DNA of 64,000 bases from Oscillibacter sp. (GTDB lineage Bacteria; Bacillota; Clostridia; Oscillospirales; Oscillospiraceae): the NCBI GenBank assembly GCA_017526785.1, contig JAFXQV010000007.1, positions 1 through 64,000 on the forward strand, read 5' to 3'. The notes beneath the pieces are model-generated. The model did not search any database, was not told the DNA's origin, and saw nothing but the letters and a program-made list of their open reading frames with translations. How positions within the stretch are numbered: the stretch's first letter is position 1; every line of letters begins with the position of its first letter. A program made the position numbers and the translations under genes. Shown in pieces: positions 7,291-17,301 of this stretch.

Positions 7291-9078
7291 TCAGGCTTCG
7301 GCGGCGTCGGGGGCTTTGGACGGCTCCGGCAACGCGAAACGGCGGCTGTAGTCCTCGAACATATGGACATTTTCGGACTGATTCGCGTTGTGGTACAAAT
7401 CCGGGTGCGTCAGAAACACATTTTGCCGCAGTTCGATAGTCGCCAGCGCGATGTTGGAACAGTGGTCGGAAATGCGCTCCAAATCGGTCAAAAGGTCGTT
7501 CAGGGAGATTCCCTGCGTCATGGTGCAGATTCCGGCTTTCATGCGCTCCACATGGCGGTTTTTGATACTGTCCTGCAAGCCGTTAATGACCTGTTCCAGC
7601 GGTTCGACCTTTTCGGCGAGCGCCGAGTCGTCGTTCTGGAAAGATTGCATGGTCATGGACATGACTTCCGTCAGCGCGTTCTTCATAACTTCGAGTTCCG
7701 CTAAGGCACTGCCCGTGAAAGAGCTGTCCTGTTCGTGCATGCGTTCCATGACCTCGACAATGTTCTCCGCGTGGTCGCCGATACGCTCAAAGTCGGTAAT
7801 GGTGTGCAGGAAGCGCGTGAACTGCTGATTCTGTTCCGTGTTGAGTTCGCGCTTGGAGGCTTTCAGGATATACGTACCCAGCGCGTCCTCGTAACGGTCG
7901 GTGGCTTTTTCGAGCTTGCCCACGCGTTTGGCCTTGTCCTCGCTGTAATGCGCGATAGTGTCCAGCGCGACGATTACGCTTTGCTGTGTGATGTCCGCCA
8001 TTTTGTTGATTTCCGCCCGGCACTGTTCGAGCGCCAGAGGCGGGAACGGCAGGAAGCGCTCCTCGAATACGGGACCCTTGTCCTCTTCGTCCTCCGCGGA
8101 CGCTTCCTCCTTGACGACGGCGCAGGTCAGTTTAGCGAGTAGTTCCGTCTGCGGCGCGAGAATCACCACGCACAGGAAGCGGTAGAACGTGTTCAGGGCG
8201 GCAATGTGGACGGTCGTCAGTACCATGGTCATGAACGGGAAGTGCGCGACGGCGTTGACGGCGTAGAAAATCGTGCCGAGAACCCCCGCGCCGATAATCT
8301 GGATAAGCAGGTACACAACGGCACTGCGGCGGGCGTCGACAGAGGCTCCGGCGGCGGCCATTAACACGGGGAGCGCCGCGCCGACGCCGATACCCATTAT
8401 CAGCGGCAGCGCCGTGGCGAACGTGACAGCCCCGGTAATGGCGAGTGCTTGCAGGATACCGACGGCCGCCGACGCGCTTTGCAGAACCGCCGTGAACGCG
8501 ACGCCAGCCAAGAAGCCTAACACCGGATTCGAGAACGAAGTCAACAGCGCGACAAACGCGGGCATTTCCTTCAACGGGGCGACAGCGCCGCTCATGGTAC
8601 TCATGCCGAACATCAGCACGGCGAAACCCATCATGATATCGCCGACGTGTCGGTGCGTGGCGCGTTTGGCGGCTGTCCGGACGATGATACCGGACACGGC
8701 AATCAGTCCCGTAAGCGTACTCGTGGACAGGAGCGACACCCAGCCGCTTCCGCCGCTGATGTCCGAAAGGCAGATGACCCAGCCCGTGACGCTTGTGCCA
8801 AGAATCGCGCCCAGTATGATACTGATTGCCTGCTCAAACTTCATCATACCGGAGTTGACGAAGCCCACGACCATGACGGATGTCGCCGAGGACGACTGAA
8901 TCACGGCGGTGATTCCGGTGCCTAACAGGATACCTTTCAACCTTGTGTTGGTCAGCTTGTAGAGCAGGCCTTCCAGACGGTTTCCGGCGACGCGTTTGAG
9001 GCCGTCCCCCATGAGGGACATGCCGAACAGGAACAGCGCGACGCCGCTTAACAGTGAAATCACATTGGAAATATCCAT
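7291..9078 (-). CDS. Na+/phosphate cotransporter family protein with PhoU-like tail
   Basis: The 595-aa protein has two inverted Na/Pi-cotransporter repeats with the signature QSSSATSVMVVGFV near residue 60 and QSASAAVGILQALA near residue 200, about nine membrane helices in total, and a cytoplasmic helical PhoU-like domain from about residue 355 to the end (FTRFLHTITDFERIGDHAENI). Members import phosphate with sodium, and the PhoU-like part probably regulates this. The gene stands alone, with its own promoter and terminator. Name variants are NptA and YjbB. Which of these fits better cannot be told here. Confidence 0.9.
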   Translation of the reverse strand: MDISNVISLLSGVALFLFGMSLMGDGLKRVAGNRLEGLLYKLTNTRLKGILLGTGITAVIQSSSATSVMVVGFVNSGMMKFEQAISIILGAILGTSVTGWVICLSDISGGSGWVSLLSTSTLTGLIAVSGIIVRTAAKRATHRHVGDIMMGFAVLMFGMSTMSGAVAPLKEMPAFVALLTSFSNPVLGFLAGVAFTAVLQSASAAVGILQALAITGAVTFATALPLIMGIGVGAALPVLMAAAGASVDARRSAVVYLLIQIIGAGVLGTIFYAVNAVAHFPFMTMVLTTVHIAALNTFYRFLCVVILAPQTELLAKLTCAVVKEEASAEDEEDKGPVFEERFLPFPPLALEQCRAEINKMADITQQSVIVALDTIAHYSEDKAKRVGKLEKATDRYEDALGTYILKASKRELNTEQNQQFTRFLHTITDFERIGDHAENIVEVMERMHEQDSSFTGSALAELEVMKNALTEVMSMTMQSFQNDDSALAEKVEPLEQVINGLQDSIKNRHVERMKAGICTMTQGISLNDLLTDLERISDHCSNIALATIELRQNVFLTHPDLYHNANQSENVHMFEDYSRRFALPEPSKAPDAAEA

Positions 9079-9176
9079 GGAACCCCTTCTTTTGCAACAT
9101 ACAGGCCGGAAACGTATCCGGCGGCGTGGAGTTACTATGTCATCAGCTTTTCGTAGCTGTCATTTTGGACGCTATC

Positions 9177-9205
9177 ATTATTTCATAGCGCTTGGCAAAA
9201 GTCAA
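9177..9205 (-). promoter_or_regulatory. Putative sigma-A promoter of the Na/Pi cotransporter gene
   Basis: On the minus strand TTGACT (9205-9200) is separated by 17 bp from AATAAT (9182-9177), about 100 bp upstream of the start codon. No Pho box was recognised. Confidence 0.5.
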
Positions 9206-9227
9206 GAGGCGAAATCGGCGAATTGCG

Positions 9228-9263
9228 AAACGCCCTCCCGCGTTCGTGGCGGGAGGGCGTTTC
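9228..9263 (-). terminator. Terminator at the end of the Mrp/Mbh operon
   Basis: A 14-bp near-perfect stem with arms AAACGCCCTCCCGC and GCGGGAGGGCGTTT lies just after the last antiporter gene. The minus-strand T-run is short, so it may be leaky. Confidence 0.6.
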
Positions 9264-9267
9264 CTTG

Positions 9268-11334
9268 TCAGAGCAGAACCAGCAGAAGACCAAGAATCAC
9301 AATCACGCCCAGACAGGTCATGAGGAGCGCGAAAGAGAAGTTGAACGACTCCAGCGCGGTGGCGGTGGCGCGCCGGAACGCCCGGAGGCGTCCGATGTGT
9401 ACGGCCTCGCGCTCGTCGCGTAGCTTGACTTCCCGGACGACCGTCCGCCGTGACAGCACAATCAGCGCGTCGAAGCTGTCACTCATGGCCTGAGACAGCA
9501 CGGACGCCGCGAAAAGCAGTCCCCGGCAGACGCGCCGCAGTACGAGATTTTCGGCGAACAGCCGCGCCGCGTTCCCAAATAACGTCGGAAGCCAGCTTGT
9601 GAACAACGGCGTATAGAGCCGCGCTTCCAGATTCCACGCCGACGGCCAGCGGTTGACGTACACTCCACGCGGACGGAGTACCGGACGCACGAACAGCAGA
9701 TAGACCGCCGCCCCGACAGACAGCGAAATCAGGCCGCCCTTGAGGTTCTCCCACGCGAACGCGGCGAAGTGGGGGGCGCTTTCCGTGACGCCGAAGGACT
9801 GTACCGCGAACGCCGCGACGCGCGTCACAATCCACGGCTGGCCGAGCGCCACGAGCAGGAGTGCCGACAGCGTGACAACCGCAGTGGAGAGCGTGTCCAT
9901 GCAGTCCGGGTCACTATCATATAACGCTTGTTTGTCCGTGTCCGCGTTGCGTTCCACGAACACACACAAGAACAGTTTCAGCATATAGGCGAATGTCAGG
10001 CCGCCCGAAATCAGAAACACCCATTCCGCCGCGTGGAAGTAGAGGAGCGTCCGCCCGATAAAAAATCCGGTTTCCTCCGAACTCTCGATAAGGTGTGCCA
10101 AGCCCTCGTGAATCATGGACTTTGACAGGTAGCCGTTGAGGAGCGGCACGCCGCTGATACCCAGTCCGCCGACGGCGAAGGCGATTTTTAACGCGGTTTT
10201 GTTGCGCCCCCAGCCCCGGATGTCGTCGAGCGTCAGCGCGTGGACGTTCATCAGCACGACGCCCGCCGCCATGAACAACAGCAACTTCAACATGGAGTGG
10301 TTGAGCATGTGCAGGACAGTCCCGGAAATCGCCAGCGCCGCGCCCGCGTCGGAGAGCGTACCCGCGCCCGTCTGTACGCCGCAGAGTACCACGGACGCCA
10401 GCCCCGTGAGGATGAAGCCAATTTGCGACATGGACGAGCATGCAAGCGTCCGTTTGAGGTTCACCGAGAACAGCGCCAGCAACGCGCCCAGAAACATAGT
10501 CACGAGTGCCAGTGCCAGCAGGAGCAGGCCGAAGGCGCGGTTTCCGTACATCAATTGCAAGGCGGTCATGAGGACGCCGTAGACGCCGACTTTCGTCAGG
10601 ACGCCCGACAGCAGTGCCGATGCCGGGGACGGCGCGACGGGGTGCGCCATGGGTAGCCAGACATGCAGCGGGAACATGCCCGCTTTCGCGCCGAAGCCGG
10701 ACAGGATACAGACCGACGCCGCGAAAACTTGCGTCCGGTTCGCGCGGCGCACGGCCTCCGGGAGCGCGGAAAATGTCAGCGTCCCGCAGGCGTCGTAAAG
10801 CAGGAAAAGCCCCATCAGCAGAACCAGCCCGCCGAACACCGCGATAAACAGGTACGTATATCCGGCGTGTATCGCTTCTTGGGACTGTTCGTGCATGACC
10901 CAAGTAAAGGAAGTCAGCGACAGGATTTCAAAGAAAACGAACGCGGTCATAAAGTCCGCCGACAGCATGACGCCCTGTGTCGCGCCCAGCGTCATGAGCG
11001 TGAACAGGTAGTAGGCGTTGAGGCCTTCCGGCTCTTGCGAGAAGTATTCCCGCGAGAACAGCGCCGTAAACAGCCACATCAGCGACGTGACCAGACTGTA
11101 CAGGGCGCGGAAACCCGTTGCCGTGAAGCCAAGCCCGTTGACAAGCACATAAGGCACCGTGAACGCGGCGATTTCCCCGCGCAAGGCCGAGAGCGTCAGC
11201 GACGCCGACAGCCCCAGTGACAGCGCCGTGCAGACAAGCACCGCCCAGTCCCGCCAGCGTTCGTCACGCCGTCCGAGGCCGTACGCGGCCACGCCGCACA
11301 GCAGAGGAACGAATACAAGAAACGCAATCCGCAT
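9268..11334 (-). CDS. Large antiporter-like subunit of the Mrp/Mbh complex (NuoL/MrpA-MrpD family)
   Basis: The 688-aa protein is a polytopic member of the proton-conducting NuoL/M/N and MrpA/D superfamily. The conserved core contains FMTAFVFFEILSLTSF (helix-5 Glu), GFGAKAGMFPLHVWLPMAHP (helix-7 Lys and discontinuous helix), SALLSGVLTKVGVYG and a Lys-bearing helix near KRTLACSSMSQIGFI. The last about 170 residues add a C-terminal extension with extra helices. It is the final gene of the operon, the fourth antiporter-type subunit in a row. In this family protons or Na+ move through the charged central axis. The 22-bp gap to the preceding gene holds GGGGGATT as ribosome-binding site. Confidence 0.85.
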   Translation of the reverse strand: MRIAFLVFVPLLCGVAAYGLGRRDERWRDWAVLVCTALSLGLSASLTLSALRGEIAAFTVPYVLVNGLGFTATGFRALYSLVTSLMWLFTALFSREYFSQEPEGLNAYYLFTLMTLGATQGVMLSADFMTAFVFFEILSLTSFTWVMHEQSQEAIHAGYTYLFIAVFGGLVLLMGLFLLYDACGTLTFSALPEAVRRANRTQVFAASVCILSGFGAKAGMFPLHVWLPMAHPVAPSPASALLSGVLTKVGVYGVLMTALQLMYGNRAFGLLLLALALVTMFLGALLALFSVNLKRTLACSSMSQIGFILTGLASVVLCGVQTGAGTLSDAGAALAISGTVLHMLNHSMLKLLLFMAAGVVLMNVHALTLDDIRGWGRNKTALKIAFAVGGLGISGVPLLNGYLSKSMIHEGLAHLIESSEETGFFIGRTLLYFHAAEWVFLISGGLTFAYMLKLFLCVFVERNADTDKQALYDSDPDCMDTLSTAVVTLSALLLVALGQPWIVTRVAAFAVQSFGVTESAPHFAAFAWENLKGGLISLSVGAAVYLLFVRPVLRPRGVYVNRWPSAWNLEARLYTPLFTSWLPTLFGNAARLFAENLVLRRVCRGLLFAASVLSQAMSDSFDALIVLSRRTVVREVKLRDEREAVHIGRLRAFRRATATALESFNFSFALLMTCLGVIVILGLLLVLL

Positions 11335-11355
11335 TTTGACACAATCCCCCTTTTG

Positions 11356-12828
11356 TCACAGCACGCCGCGGGAAACCGCTTCCAGAAACGTCATAACAGG
11401 TTCTGACCAGACACCAAAGGCGATATTTGCGACTGTGAAAACGCCAATCGGGAGCAACATCCGCCAATCGGCCTCGCGAATCCCGGCGGGGACTTCCGCC
11501 GCGCCCGGCAGGAACGCCCGCACACTGACCGATAGCGTGTACATGGCGCACAGGAACGCCGACACAATCAGCGCCGCCACGCCGACCATATCCGCCCACG
11601 TCCCGGCGGCGACGCCCGCCGTCAGAAGCCGCCATTTCGACACGAACCCGCAGAAAAGCGGAATCCCCGTCAGCGACAGCGCCCCGAGCGTGTACGCCGT
11701 GAACGTGTACGGCATGCGCCAGCCCTGTCCGTTGATTTCGTACAGGTACTCCCTCCCGGTAACGTGCATGAACGCCCCCGCGCAGAGGAACAGGGACATT
11801 TTTATCACGCCGTGAAAGAGCATGTGGGACAGAGCGCCCGTCAGTCCGCGCCCGGTCATGAGGCTGACGCCAAAGAGCATGTAGGAAAGATTGCTCATCG
11901 TCGAGTAGGCCAGACGACGCTTGAAGTGGCGCTCTTTCAGCGCCATCACCGCCGCGAACACCATCGAGAACGACGACAGAAGGACGCAAAACACCTGTAC
12001 GCCGCTTCCGGACAGCAGATTGGAGCCGAAAGCGTACCACGTCAGGCGCGTGACCGCGAACACGCCGCTGTTGACCACCGCCACGGCGTGAAGTAACGCT
12101 GTGACGGGCGTTGGAGCCACAGACGCTTTCGGAAGCCAGATGTAGAGCGGGAAAACGGCGGCTTTCGTGCCGAAGCCGACAAACCCGAACAGGTACACCG
12201 CGCGCATGAGCGCGGGCGGGTACTCTTTCGCCAGATTGCCGCCGAAGCGGAACGTACCGGAGCCGTCCAGCGTGCCGAGCACGACCGCCGCGAGCGCCAG
12301 CGACGCCCCCGCGATGCAGTAGGCCGCGTACAGATACCCGGCGTAGGTGCTGTCCGGGTTCTGCGAGTGCGCCACAAGCGGAATTGTGACCAGCGTCAGC
12401 AGTTCAAAGCAGATGTACAGCGTAATCAGATTGGCCGAGAACGCCACCGCCAGCGTGACGCCGTACGTCATGAGGTAGAAGGCGAAGAAGCTGTTTTGAC
12501 GGGGGGCGCGTTCCATGTAGGAGAAGGCGTAGAGCAGAGCCAGCGGCCACATGACCGCGACCATGCCCGCGAACAGCATGCCCGGACCGTCCATCATGAA
12601 CCCTACGGAGAAACCGTCGATGAACGGGTACACCGTCGCCATGCTTCCGCGCCGGACGTTGGAGAGCGACAGAAAGACCGCCGTACTTGTGAAACAGGCC
12701 ACGACTTCCGTAAAGAGTTCCCGGTTTTCCCTGTCCACGCGCCAGCCGAGCAGCAGCCAGCCGCCGCCGAGTATCGGCAGGAGAATCGGGACGAGTAGCA
12801 GGAGCGGATTCCATTCCGTAATTATCAT
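11356..12828 (-). CDS. Antiporter-like subunit of the Mrp/Mbh complex (NuoM/MrpD family)
   Basis: The 490-aa protein starts at ATG 12828, 2 bp after the preceding stop. A much longer reading frame upstream overlaps the neighbouring gene out of frame and was not used. It shows the family core: LYICFELLTLVTIPLV with the helix-5 Glu, GFGTKAAVFPLYIWLPKASV, TALLHAVAVVNSGVF and the helix-12 region KRRLAYSTMSNLSYMLFG. About 14 membrane helices are expected. Together with three paralogues in the same operon it should form the ion-pumping arm of a multi-subunit membrane complex. Confidence 0.85.
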   Translation of the reverse strand: MIITEWNPLLLLVPILLPILGGGWLLLGWRVDRENRELFTEVVACFTSTAVFLSLSNVRRGSMATVYPFIDGFSVGFMMDGPGMLFAGMVAVMWPLALLYAFSYMERAPRQNSFFAFYLMTYGVTLAVAFSANLITLYICFELLTLVTIPLVAHSQNPDSTYAGYLYAAYCIAGASLALAAVVLGTLDGSGTFRFGGNLAKEYPPALMRAVYLFGFVGFGTKAAVFPLYIWLPKASVAPTPVTALLHAVAVVNSGVFAVTRLTWYAFGSNLLSGSGVQVFCVLLSSFSMVFAAVMALKERHFKRRLAYSTMSNLSYMLFGVSLMTGRGLTGALSHMLFHGVIKMSLFLCAGAFMHVTGREYLYEINGQGWRMPYTFTAYTLGALSLTGIPLFCGFVSKWRLLTAGVAAGTWADMVGVAALIVSAFLCAMYTLSVSVRAFLPGAAEVPAGIREADWRMLLPIGVFTVANIAFGVWSEPVMTFLEAVSRGVL

Positions 12829-12830
12829 GA

Positions 12831-14369
12831 TTACACCAGCCCCCGTATCACGCCGCCGAGCGCTTCCGCGAACCACGACCCGCACAGCCCCACGCACAGC
12901 GCCGCCGCGCACAGCGCCACAAGCGGCACGGTCATAAACGCGGACGGTTCCGCCGCGCCGTTCAGCGATACCGCTTTTTGTTTTTTGGTCTTGCCCGTGG
13001 ACGCCGGGAGCCGTTTCTGCACGTCGGGGCAGTCTCCGAACTCCTGTTTCACGGAGAAGCCGCGCCCCGGGAAGAACGCGTCCACGGCCACGGGCAGCAG
13101 GTACCCGGCCGTCAGGAACGCCGACACCAGCAGTATCACGGGCGGCAGAATCGAGAACACGCCCATTCCGTTGGCAACCGCCGAGACCGACAAATACCAT
13201 TTGCTGGCAAATCCTCCCAGCGGCGGAATACCCACCAGCGACAGCGACGCTATCAGGAAACACCACATCGTCACGGGCATGAGCTGTCCGACGCCGCGCA
13301 GCCGCGACGCCTCCCGGCGTCCGAGCTTGTGAATGAACACGCCCGCGCAGAGGAACAGCGTCCCCTTGGAGACCGCATGCGCCGCGAAGTGGAGCAGTCC
13401 GCCCGTGAGGCCGCCCGCGTTCAGGAGCGACAGCCCCAGCATAATATACGATATTTGACTGATTGACGAGTAGGCAAGGCGTTTTTTCATGACCTTTTCG
13501 CGGAAAGCCATCATCGAACCCATGAAAATAGTCCCCATGGCAAGGCACATCCACGTATATTGCACCCATGTCCCGCGAACGAGTGCCGCCCCGGCGGAGA
13601 AGTACACAAGCCGAATCACGCCCAGCACGCCCATTTTCGCGATAACGCCCGACAGCAGTGCCGACGCGGGCGCGGGCGCAATGGGGTGCGCGGCGGGGAG
13701 CCAGCCGTGCAGGGGGTACATACCAGCTTTCGCGCCGAAGCCCACGATTCCGAAAAATACGACAGCGCGTAACAGGGATTCATGTCCGGCCGCGCGTCCG
13801 GCGTCGAGGAAGCCGCCCGCCGCGAACTGGTTCGCGTCCGCGCCGTACCAGAACAGGCACACCACCGCAAGCAGTCCCAGCAACGCCCCGCCGATAGAAT
13901 AAAACAGGTATTTCAGCGCGGCGGAAATCGCCTCTTTCGTTCCCTCATGCAGGACAAGCGGCATGGAGCTTAGCGTAGCCAGTTCAAAGCAGAAGTAGAA
14001 CGTCACGAGGTTCCCGGCCATGCAGGCGGACATCACCGCGCCCAGCGAGGCGAAATAGAACGTGAAAAACGCTTCCTCCCGTTCCTGCCCGGACATGTAC
14101 TCGAACGCGTAGAAGCAGGCGGCCGTGTACACCAACAGCACCACCGACAGAAACACGCACCCGATAGCGTCCAGCGCGAAATGAAAGTCAAGGGTTTCCG
14201 TGAGCGCGAACAGCCGCACGGGCGGCGCGTACAGCATGCACCAGACCGCGAAAGCGTCCGTCAGGAGCATGACGGCGGCGTAGCACTGCAGGCGCGTCCG
14301 GCGCGGCATGGGGCGCACCGACGCCGCGACGCCCGCGAGTATCGGGAAGAGTATGGTAAACAAGAGCAT
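12831..14369 (-). CDS. Antiporter-like subunit of the Mrp/Mbh complex (NuoM/MrpD family)
   Basis: The 512-aa protein contains FYFCFELATLSSMPLVLHEG, GFGAKAGMYPLHGWLPAAHP, SALLSGVIAKMGVLGV and KRLAYSSISQISYIMLG, all typical of proton-translocating NuoL/M/N and MrpD subunits. A soluble loop near residues 425-465 contains a lysine-rich stretch (KTKKQK). It is the second of four such subunits and is close in sequence to the 688-aa one, which suggests duplication within the operon. Confidence 0.85.
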   Translation of the reverse strand: MLLFTILFPILAGVAASVRPMPRRTRLQCYAAVMLLTDAFAVWCMLYAPPVRLFALTETLDFHFALDAIGCVFLSVVLLVYTAACFYAFEYMSGQEREEAFFTFYFASLGAVMSACMAGNLVTFYFCFELATLSSMPLVLHEGTKEAISAALKYLFYSIGGALLGLLAVVCLFWYGADANQFAAGGFLDAGRAAGHESLLRAVVFFGIVGFGAKAGMYPLHGWLPAAHPIAPAPASALLSGVIAKMGVLGVIRLVYFSAGAALVRGTWVQYTWMCLAMGTIFMGSMMAFREKVMKKRLAYSSISQISYIMLGLSLLNAGGLTGGLLHFAAHAVSKGTLFLCAGVFIHKLGRREASRLRGVGQLMPVTMWCFLIASLSLVGIPPLGGFASKWYLSVSAVANGMGVFSILPPVILLVSAFLTAGYLLPVAVDAFFPGRGFSVKQEFGDCPDVQKRLPASTGKTKKQKAVSLNGAAEPSAFMTVPLVALCAAALCVGLCGSWFAEALGGVIRGLV

Positions 14370-14385
14370 TTGACAATTCCTCCAG

Positions 14386-15948
14386 TCACGCGAACATGTC
14401 GAGACCCCGCCGGATGAAATCCACCGCGACCCACGAGAACAGCCCCAGAAACAGATTCATTCCCGTCAGAATCAGCGCGGACACCCAGTAAGAGCGCCGT
14501 TCGGAGCGCGTTTCCAATTCGGGCAGGGGTTCGGCGGAATCGGCGTCGTTGTGTTCCTCTGCGTAAATGCGCGGCGCGGAGATTTCCGACCCGCCGCGCC
14601 CGGCCGTGTAAATCCGAATCACCGTACGGATAAAATACAGCGCGTTCAGCACGGCACTGACGGCCAGCGCAAGCATTGTGGGGAACAGTACGCCCAATTC
14701 TCCGCTTTCGACCGCCGCCACCGCAAAGAACAGCTTCGCGGAGAATCCGGCGAAAACCGGTATCCCGACCATTGAGAGCGCGCAGAGCGTAAAAAAGATT
14801 CCGGCGCTTCTGTCCCGAAAGCCGCTTCCTTGCAGGTTCTGGAACAGCAGACTGTCCCCGGACACCCGCGCAAGGCGCGGCGTCGTCAGAAATAACAGCG
14901 ACTTCGTGACCGCGTGGGCAATGAGCTGGAACAGCGCCGCGACGTACCCTAACGGGCTTCCCATGCCGAGACCCATGTAAATATACCCGGTCTGCGCCGC
15001 CGACGAAAACGCGACCATTCTGTGAATGTTGTTCTCCCGGATTGCCGACACCGAGCCGAATATCATGCCCAGAATGCCCAGCCCGAACAGTAAATAGTGA
15101 ATCGGGAGTTGCTGGAATACTTCGATACCGACGACCCGCCAGTAGATTTTGAACAGCAGGAGAATATAGGCTTTCGAGGCCAGCGCGGAGAGAATCGCGG
15201 CAGAGGTGGGGGTAGCCGTGCCGTAGGTGTCGGGCATCCAGAAGTGGAACGGGAACAGGCCGCTTTTAATACCCAGTCCGATAGTCAGCACCGCCAGAGA
15301 AAATGTAATCGTTGTGACGCCGCCTTCCGCCGCGACGATTTCCAAAATGGCCGCCCGCATGGGTACCATGAGCAAATGTCCCGTGAGGGAGTACAGCAGA
15401 ATCACGCCCAGCAGAAAAAGACCCGACCCCAACAGATTCAGCACCATATACCGGACGGCCGCCAGCGTCGTACGCCCGATTTCGCGTACAATCAGAATCC
15501 CGCAGGAGGAAAGCGTGAGGATTTCGAGAAAGACGTACCCGGTAAAAATGTCGTTCGTCCAGATGAGCGCCATTAACGCGGCGGTCAGCAGGTTGATAAG
15601 CGTGAAATAGAGGTTGATTTTACTGTGTTCCACGTCGATGAGCAGGAAGCGCCAGCCGCCCAGAACCGAACACAGCAGGACTGTCAGGAACACGACGGCC
15701 AGCAGGGCTTCCAGCACTCCGGCGCGGATTTCGTTCCCCCACGGCGCGGGAAACTCGCCCATGACGTACGTGAACGGCTCGCCCGTCGCGGAGACGTACC
15801 ACAGCACAGCGCCGGAAAGCGCAATCAGCAGGCACTCATAGCAGACCGTGTAACGCTTCGCCCAGCGCCCGTCCAAGAGCATGCAAAGGACGCTGGAAAA
15901 CAGGCTCAATATAATAGTAAACAGCGGGAAATTGCGGATAAAGTCCAT
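14386..15948 (-). CDS. mrpD: MrpD-like antiporter subunit
   Basis: The 520-aa protein follows the MrpC-like gene directly, the same place MrpD holds in mrp operons and MbhH in mbh operons. It shows FTGYVFLEILTLSSCGIL, GLGIKSGLFPFHFWMPDTYG, SAILSALASKAYILLLFKIY and HRMVAFSSAAQTGYIYMG. A hydrophilic loop near residues 455-490 is acidic. Among the four large subunits this one looks closest to true MrpD. The symbol rests on gene order plus these motifs. Confidence 0.82.
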   Translation of the reverse strand: MDFIRNFPLFTIILSLFSSVLCMLLDGRWAKRYTVCYECLLIALSGAVLWYVSATGEPFTYVMGEFPAPWGNEIRAGVLEALLAVVFLTVLLCSVLGGWRFLLIDVEHSKINLYFTLINLLTAALMALIWTNDIFTGYVFLEILTLSSCGILIVREIGRTTLAAVRYMVLNLLGSGLFLLGVILLYSLTGHLLMVPMRAAILEIVAAEGGVTTITFSLAVLTIGLGIKSGLFPFHFWMPDTYGTATPTSAAILSALASKAYILLLFKIYWRVVGIEVFQQLPIHYLLFGLGILGMIFGSVSAIRENNIHRMVAFSSAAQTGYIYMGLGMGSPLGYVAALFQLIAHAVTKSLLFLTTPRLARVSGDSLLFQNLQGSGFRDRSAGIFFTLCALSMVGIPVFAGFSAKLFFAVAAVESGELGVLFPTMLALAVSAVLNALYFIRTVIRIYTAGRGGSEISAPRIYAEEHNDADSAEPLPELETRSERRSYWVSALILTGMNLFLGLFSWVAVDFIRRGLDMFA

Positions 15949-15949
15949 G

Positions 15950-16345
15950 TCATCTGTCCTCCAACTGGTGCCGGGAGAGAAGATAGACCTCGTCCACGTT
16001 CAGCGTATGATAGCGCCTGTAGAGCCGGATGGACAGCGACAGCATGACCGCGGTCACCGACACGGATACCACGATTCCGGTCAGCACCAGTCCGGCGGGA
16101 ACGGGGTTGATATAGTCCTCGAACTCCCGCAGGCCGTCGACCAAAATCGGGGCTTTCCGGTTCTCGATGTAGCCCATACTCGCCAGAAACAGGAAACTCC
16201 CCGTGTCCATGATGTTCATGCCGATGAGTTTTTTAATCAGGTTCCCGTGGAAAAGAAGCATGGACAGCCCAATCACAAACAGGACGATAGCGGCGGCTTC
16301 CTCGTAGTTCGCCAGCAGTGCCGAAATGGTTTCTTCCATAATCAC
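15950..16345 (-). CDS. mrpC: MrpC/NuoK-like subunit
   Basis: The 131-aa protein has three hydrophobic helices and the NuoK/MrpC pattern: IGLSMLLFHGNLIKKLIGMNIMDTGSFLFL, then a loop and PVPAGLVLTGIVVSVSVTAVMLSL. It is 1 bp from the MrpD-like gene and overlaps the MnhB-like gene by 4 bp. In complex I and Mrp these subunits sit at the interface that couples the antiporter arm to the rest of the complex. Confidence 0.85.
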   Translation of the reverse strand: MIMEETISALLANYEEAAAIVLFVIGLSMLLFHGNLIKKLIGMNIMDTGSFLFLASMGYIENRKAPILVDGLREFEDYINPVPAGLVLTGIVVSVSVTAVMLSLSIRLYRRYHTLNVDEVYLLSRHQLEDR

Positions 16346-17301
16346 GCTTCCTTTCCCTCGTCGCCGCCGCCGATAGTTCCGCGCCGGAACAGACTGTAAA
16401 AGCCGAACATGGTACAGGCTACGACCAGTCCGACCGCGATATCAAGCGGGAGAATCAGCCCCCCGGAGAGTATCGCCCCGGGTACGCCCTTCGGGATGTG
16501 GTTTTCCAGCCCGTTGGCACCCGTGAAAAAGACATAGCCCTTGGCGAAACTGTAGAACGAGAGCGCACAGAACGCCGCCCACTGGAACACGCGCTTGGTC
16601 AGAAACCTGTCTACAGCGCCGTCCCCGCGCGTGGACGCGAAAATGACCAGCCCGGCACCCAATACGGCTCCGCCCGAAAAGCCGCCGCCCGGCGAAATCT
16701 GCCCGTTGAGCAAGATGTAGACGCCGAACAGCAGGATACACGGCACCAGAATTCCGCCGACGCGCCGCGCTATCGGGTCTTGGTTCGTGGGGAAGTAGTC
16801 CTCGTCCTGAATGCGGTAATAGTCCTCGTAAGCGGTGCGCATGTTCTTTCGGTCGCGCCGTAACAGAATCATGACGCAGACGAGCGCCGTAAAGAGTACG
16901 TGGGATTCCCCCAGCGTGTCGAAGGCGCGGTAATCGAGTATCATGCCCGCGACAATGTTCGTTGCCCCGGTCTCCTCCAAACCGCGTTCGACGTAGCGCT
17001 CCGCGACTTCCGCGACGCGCGGATTTTCCGCGCCGTACCGCGTGATATGCGCCACCATGTAGAGGAACACCGCCATCAGCGTCAGACAGCACAGCACGGC
17101 CGCCACGCGGTACCACGCCGAAAAGAGACGCCGTTCCGAGTGAATAACGCGCCCCATATGGACTATCGCCACTTCTTCGGCCTCCCGTTGCAGACGCCGC
17201 TGGTCTTGCCGGGGCAGGTCGTGGCCTGTCCTGCCGTCCAGAATATCTCCCATGATATCCGCCTCTCCGTTGAGCCAGCGGCGGAATTTGTCTCTGTTCA
17301 T
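16342..17301 (-). CDS. Fused MbhE/MrpA-tail and MnhB domain subunit
   Basis: The 319-aa protein starts at ATG 17301, overlapping the MbhD-like gene by 4 bp. After a hydrophilic N-terminus and a membrane segment (about 65-85) comes NIVAGMILDYRAFDTLGE, the hallmark of the MrpA C-terminal/MbhE region. From about residue 180 follows an MnhB domain, with LLFGVYILLNGQISPGGGFSGGAVLGAGL. So the C-terminal part of MrpA and MrpB are joined in one chain while the N-terminal MrpA module is separate. The fusion and the split both point to an Mbh-like rather than a classical Mrp layout. Confidence 0.82.
   Translation of the reverse strand: MNRDKFRRWLNGEADIMGDILDGRTGHDLPRQDQRRLQREAEEVAIVHMGRVIHSERRLFSAWYRVAAVLCCLTLMAVFLYMVAHITRYGAENPRVAEVAERYVERGLEETGATNIVAGMILDYRAFDTLGESHVLFTALVCVMILLRRDRKNMRTAYEDYYRIQDEDYFPTNQDPIARRVGGILVPCILLFGVYILLNGQISPGGGFSGGAVLGAGLVIFASTRGDGAVDRFLTKRVFQWAAFCALSFYSFAKGYVFFTGANGLENHIPKGVPGAILSGGLILPLDIAVGLVVACTMFGFYSLFRRGTIGGGDEGKEA

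Noticed and set aside
12829..13569. Upstream extension of the 490-aa antiporter subunit
   Set aside because: It would overlap the 512-aa subunit gene in another frame, and the extension is Arg-rich without membrane helices. ATG 12828 gives the usual family length.
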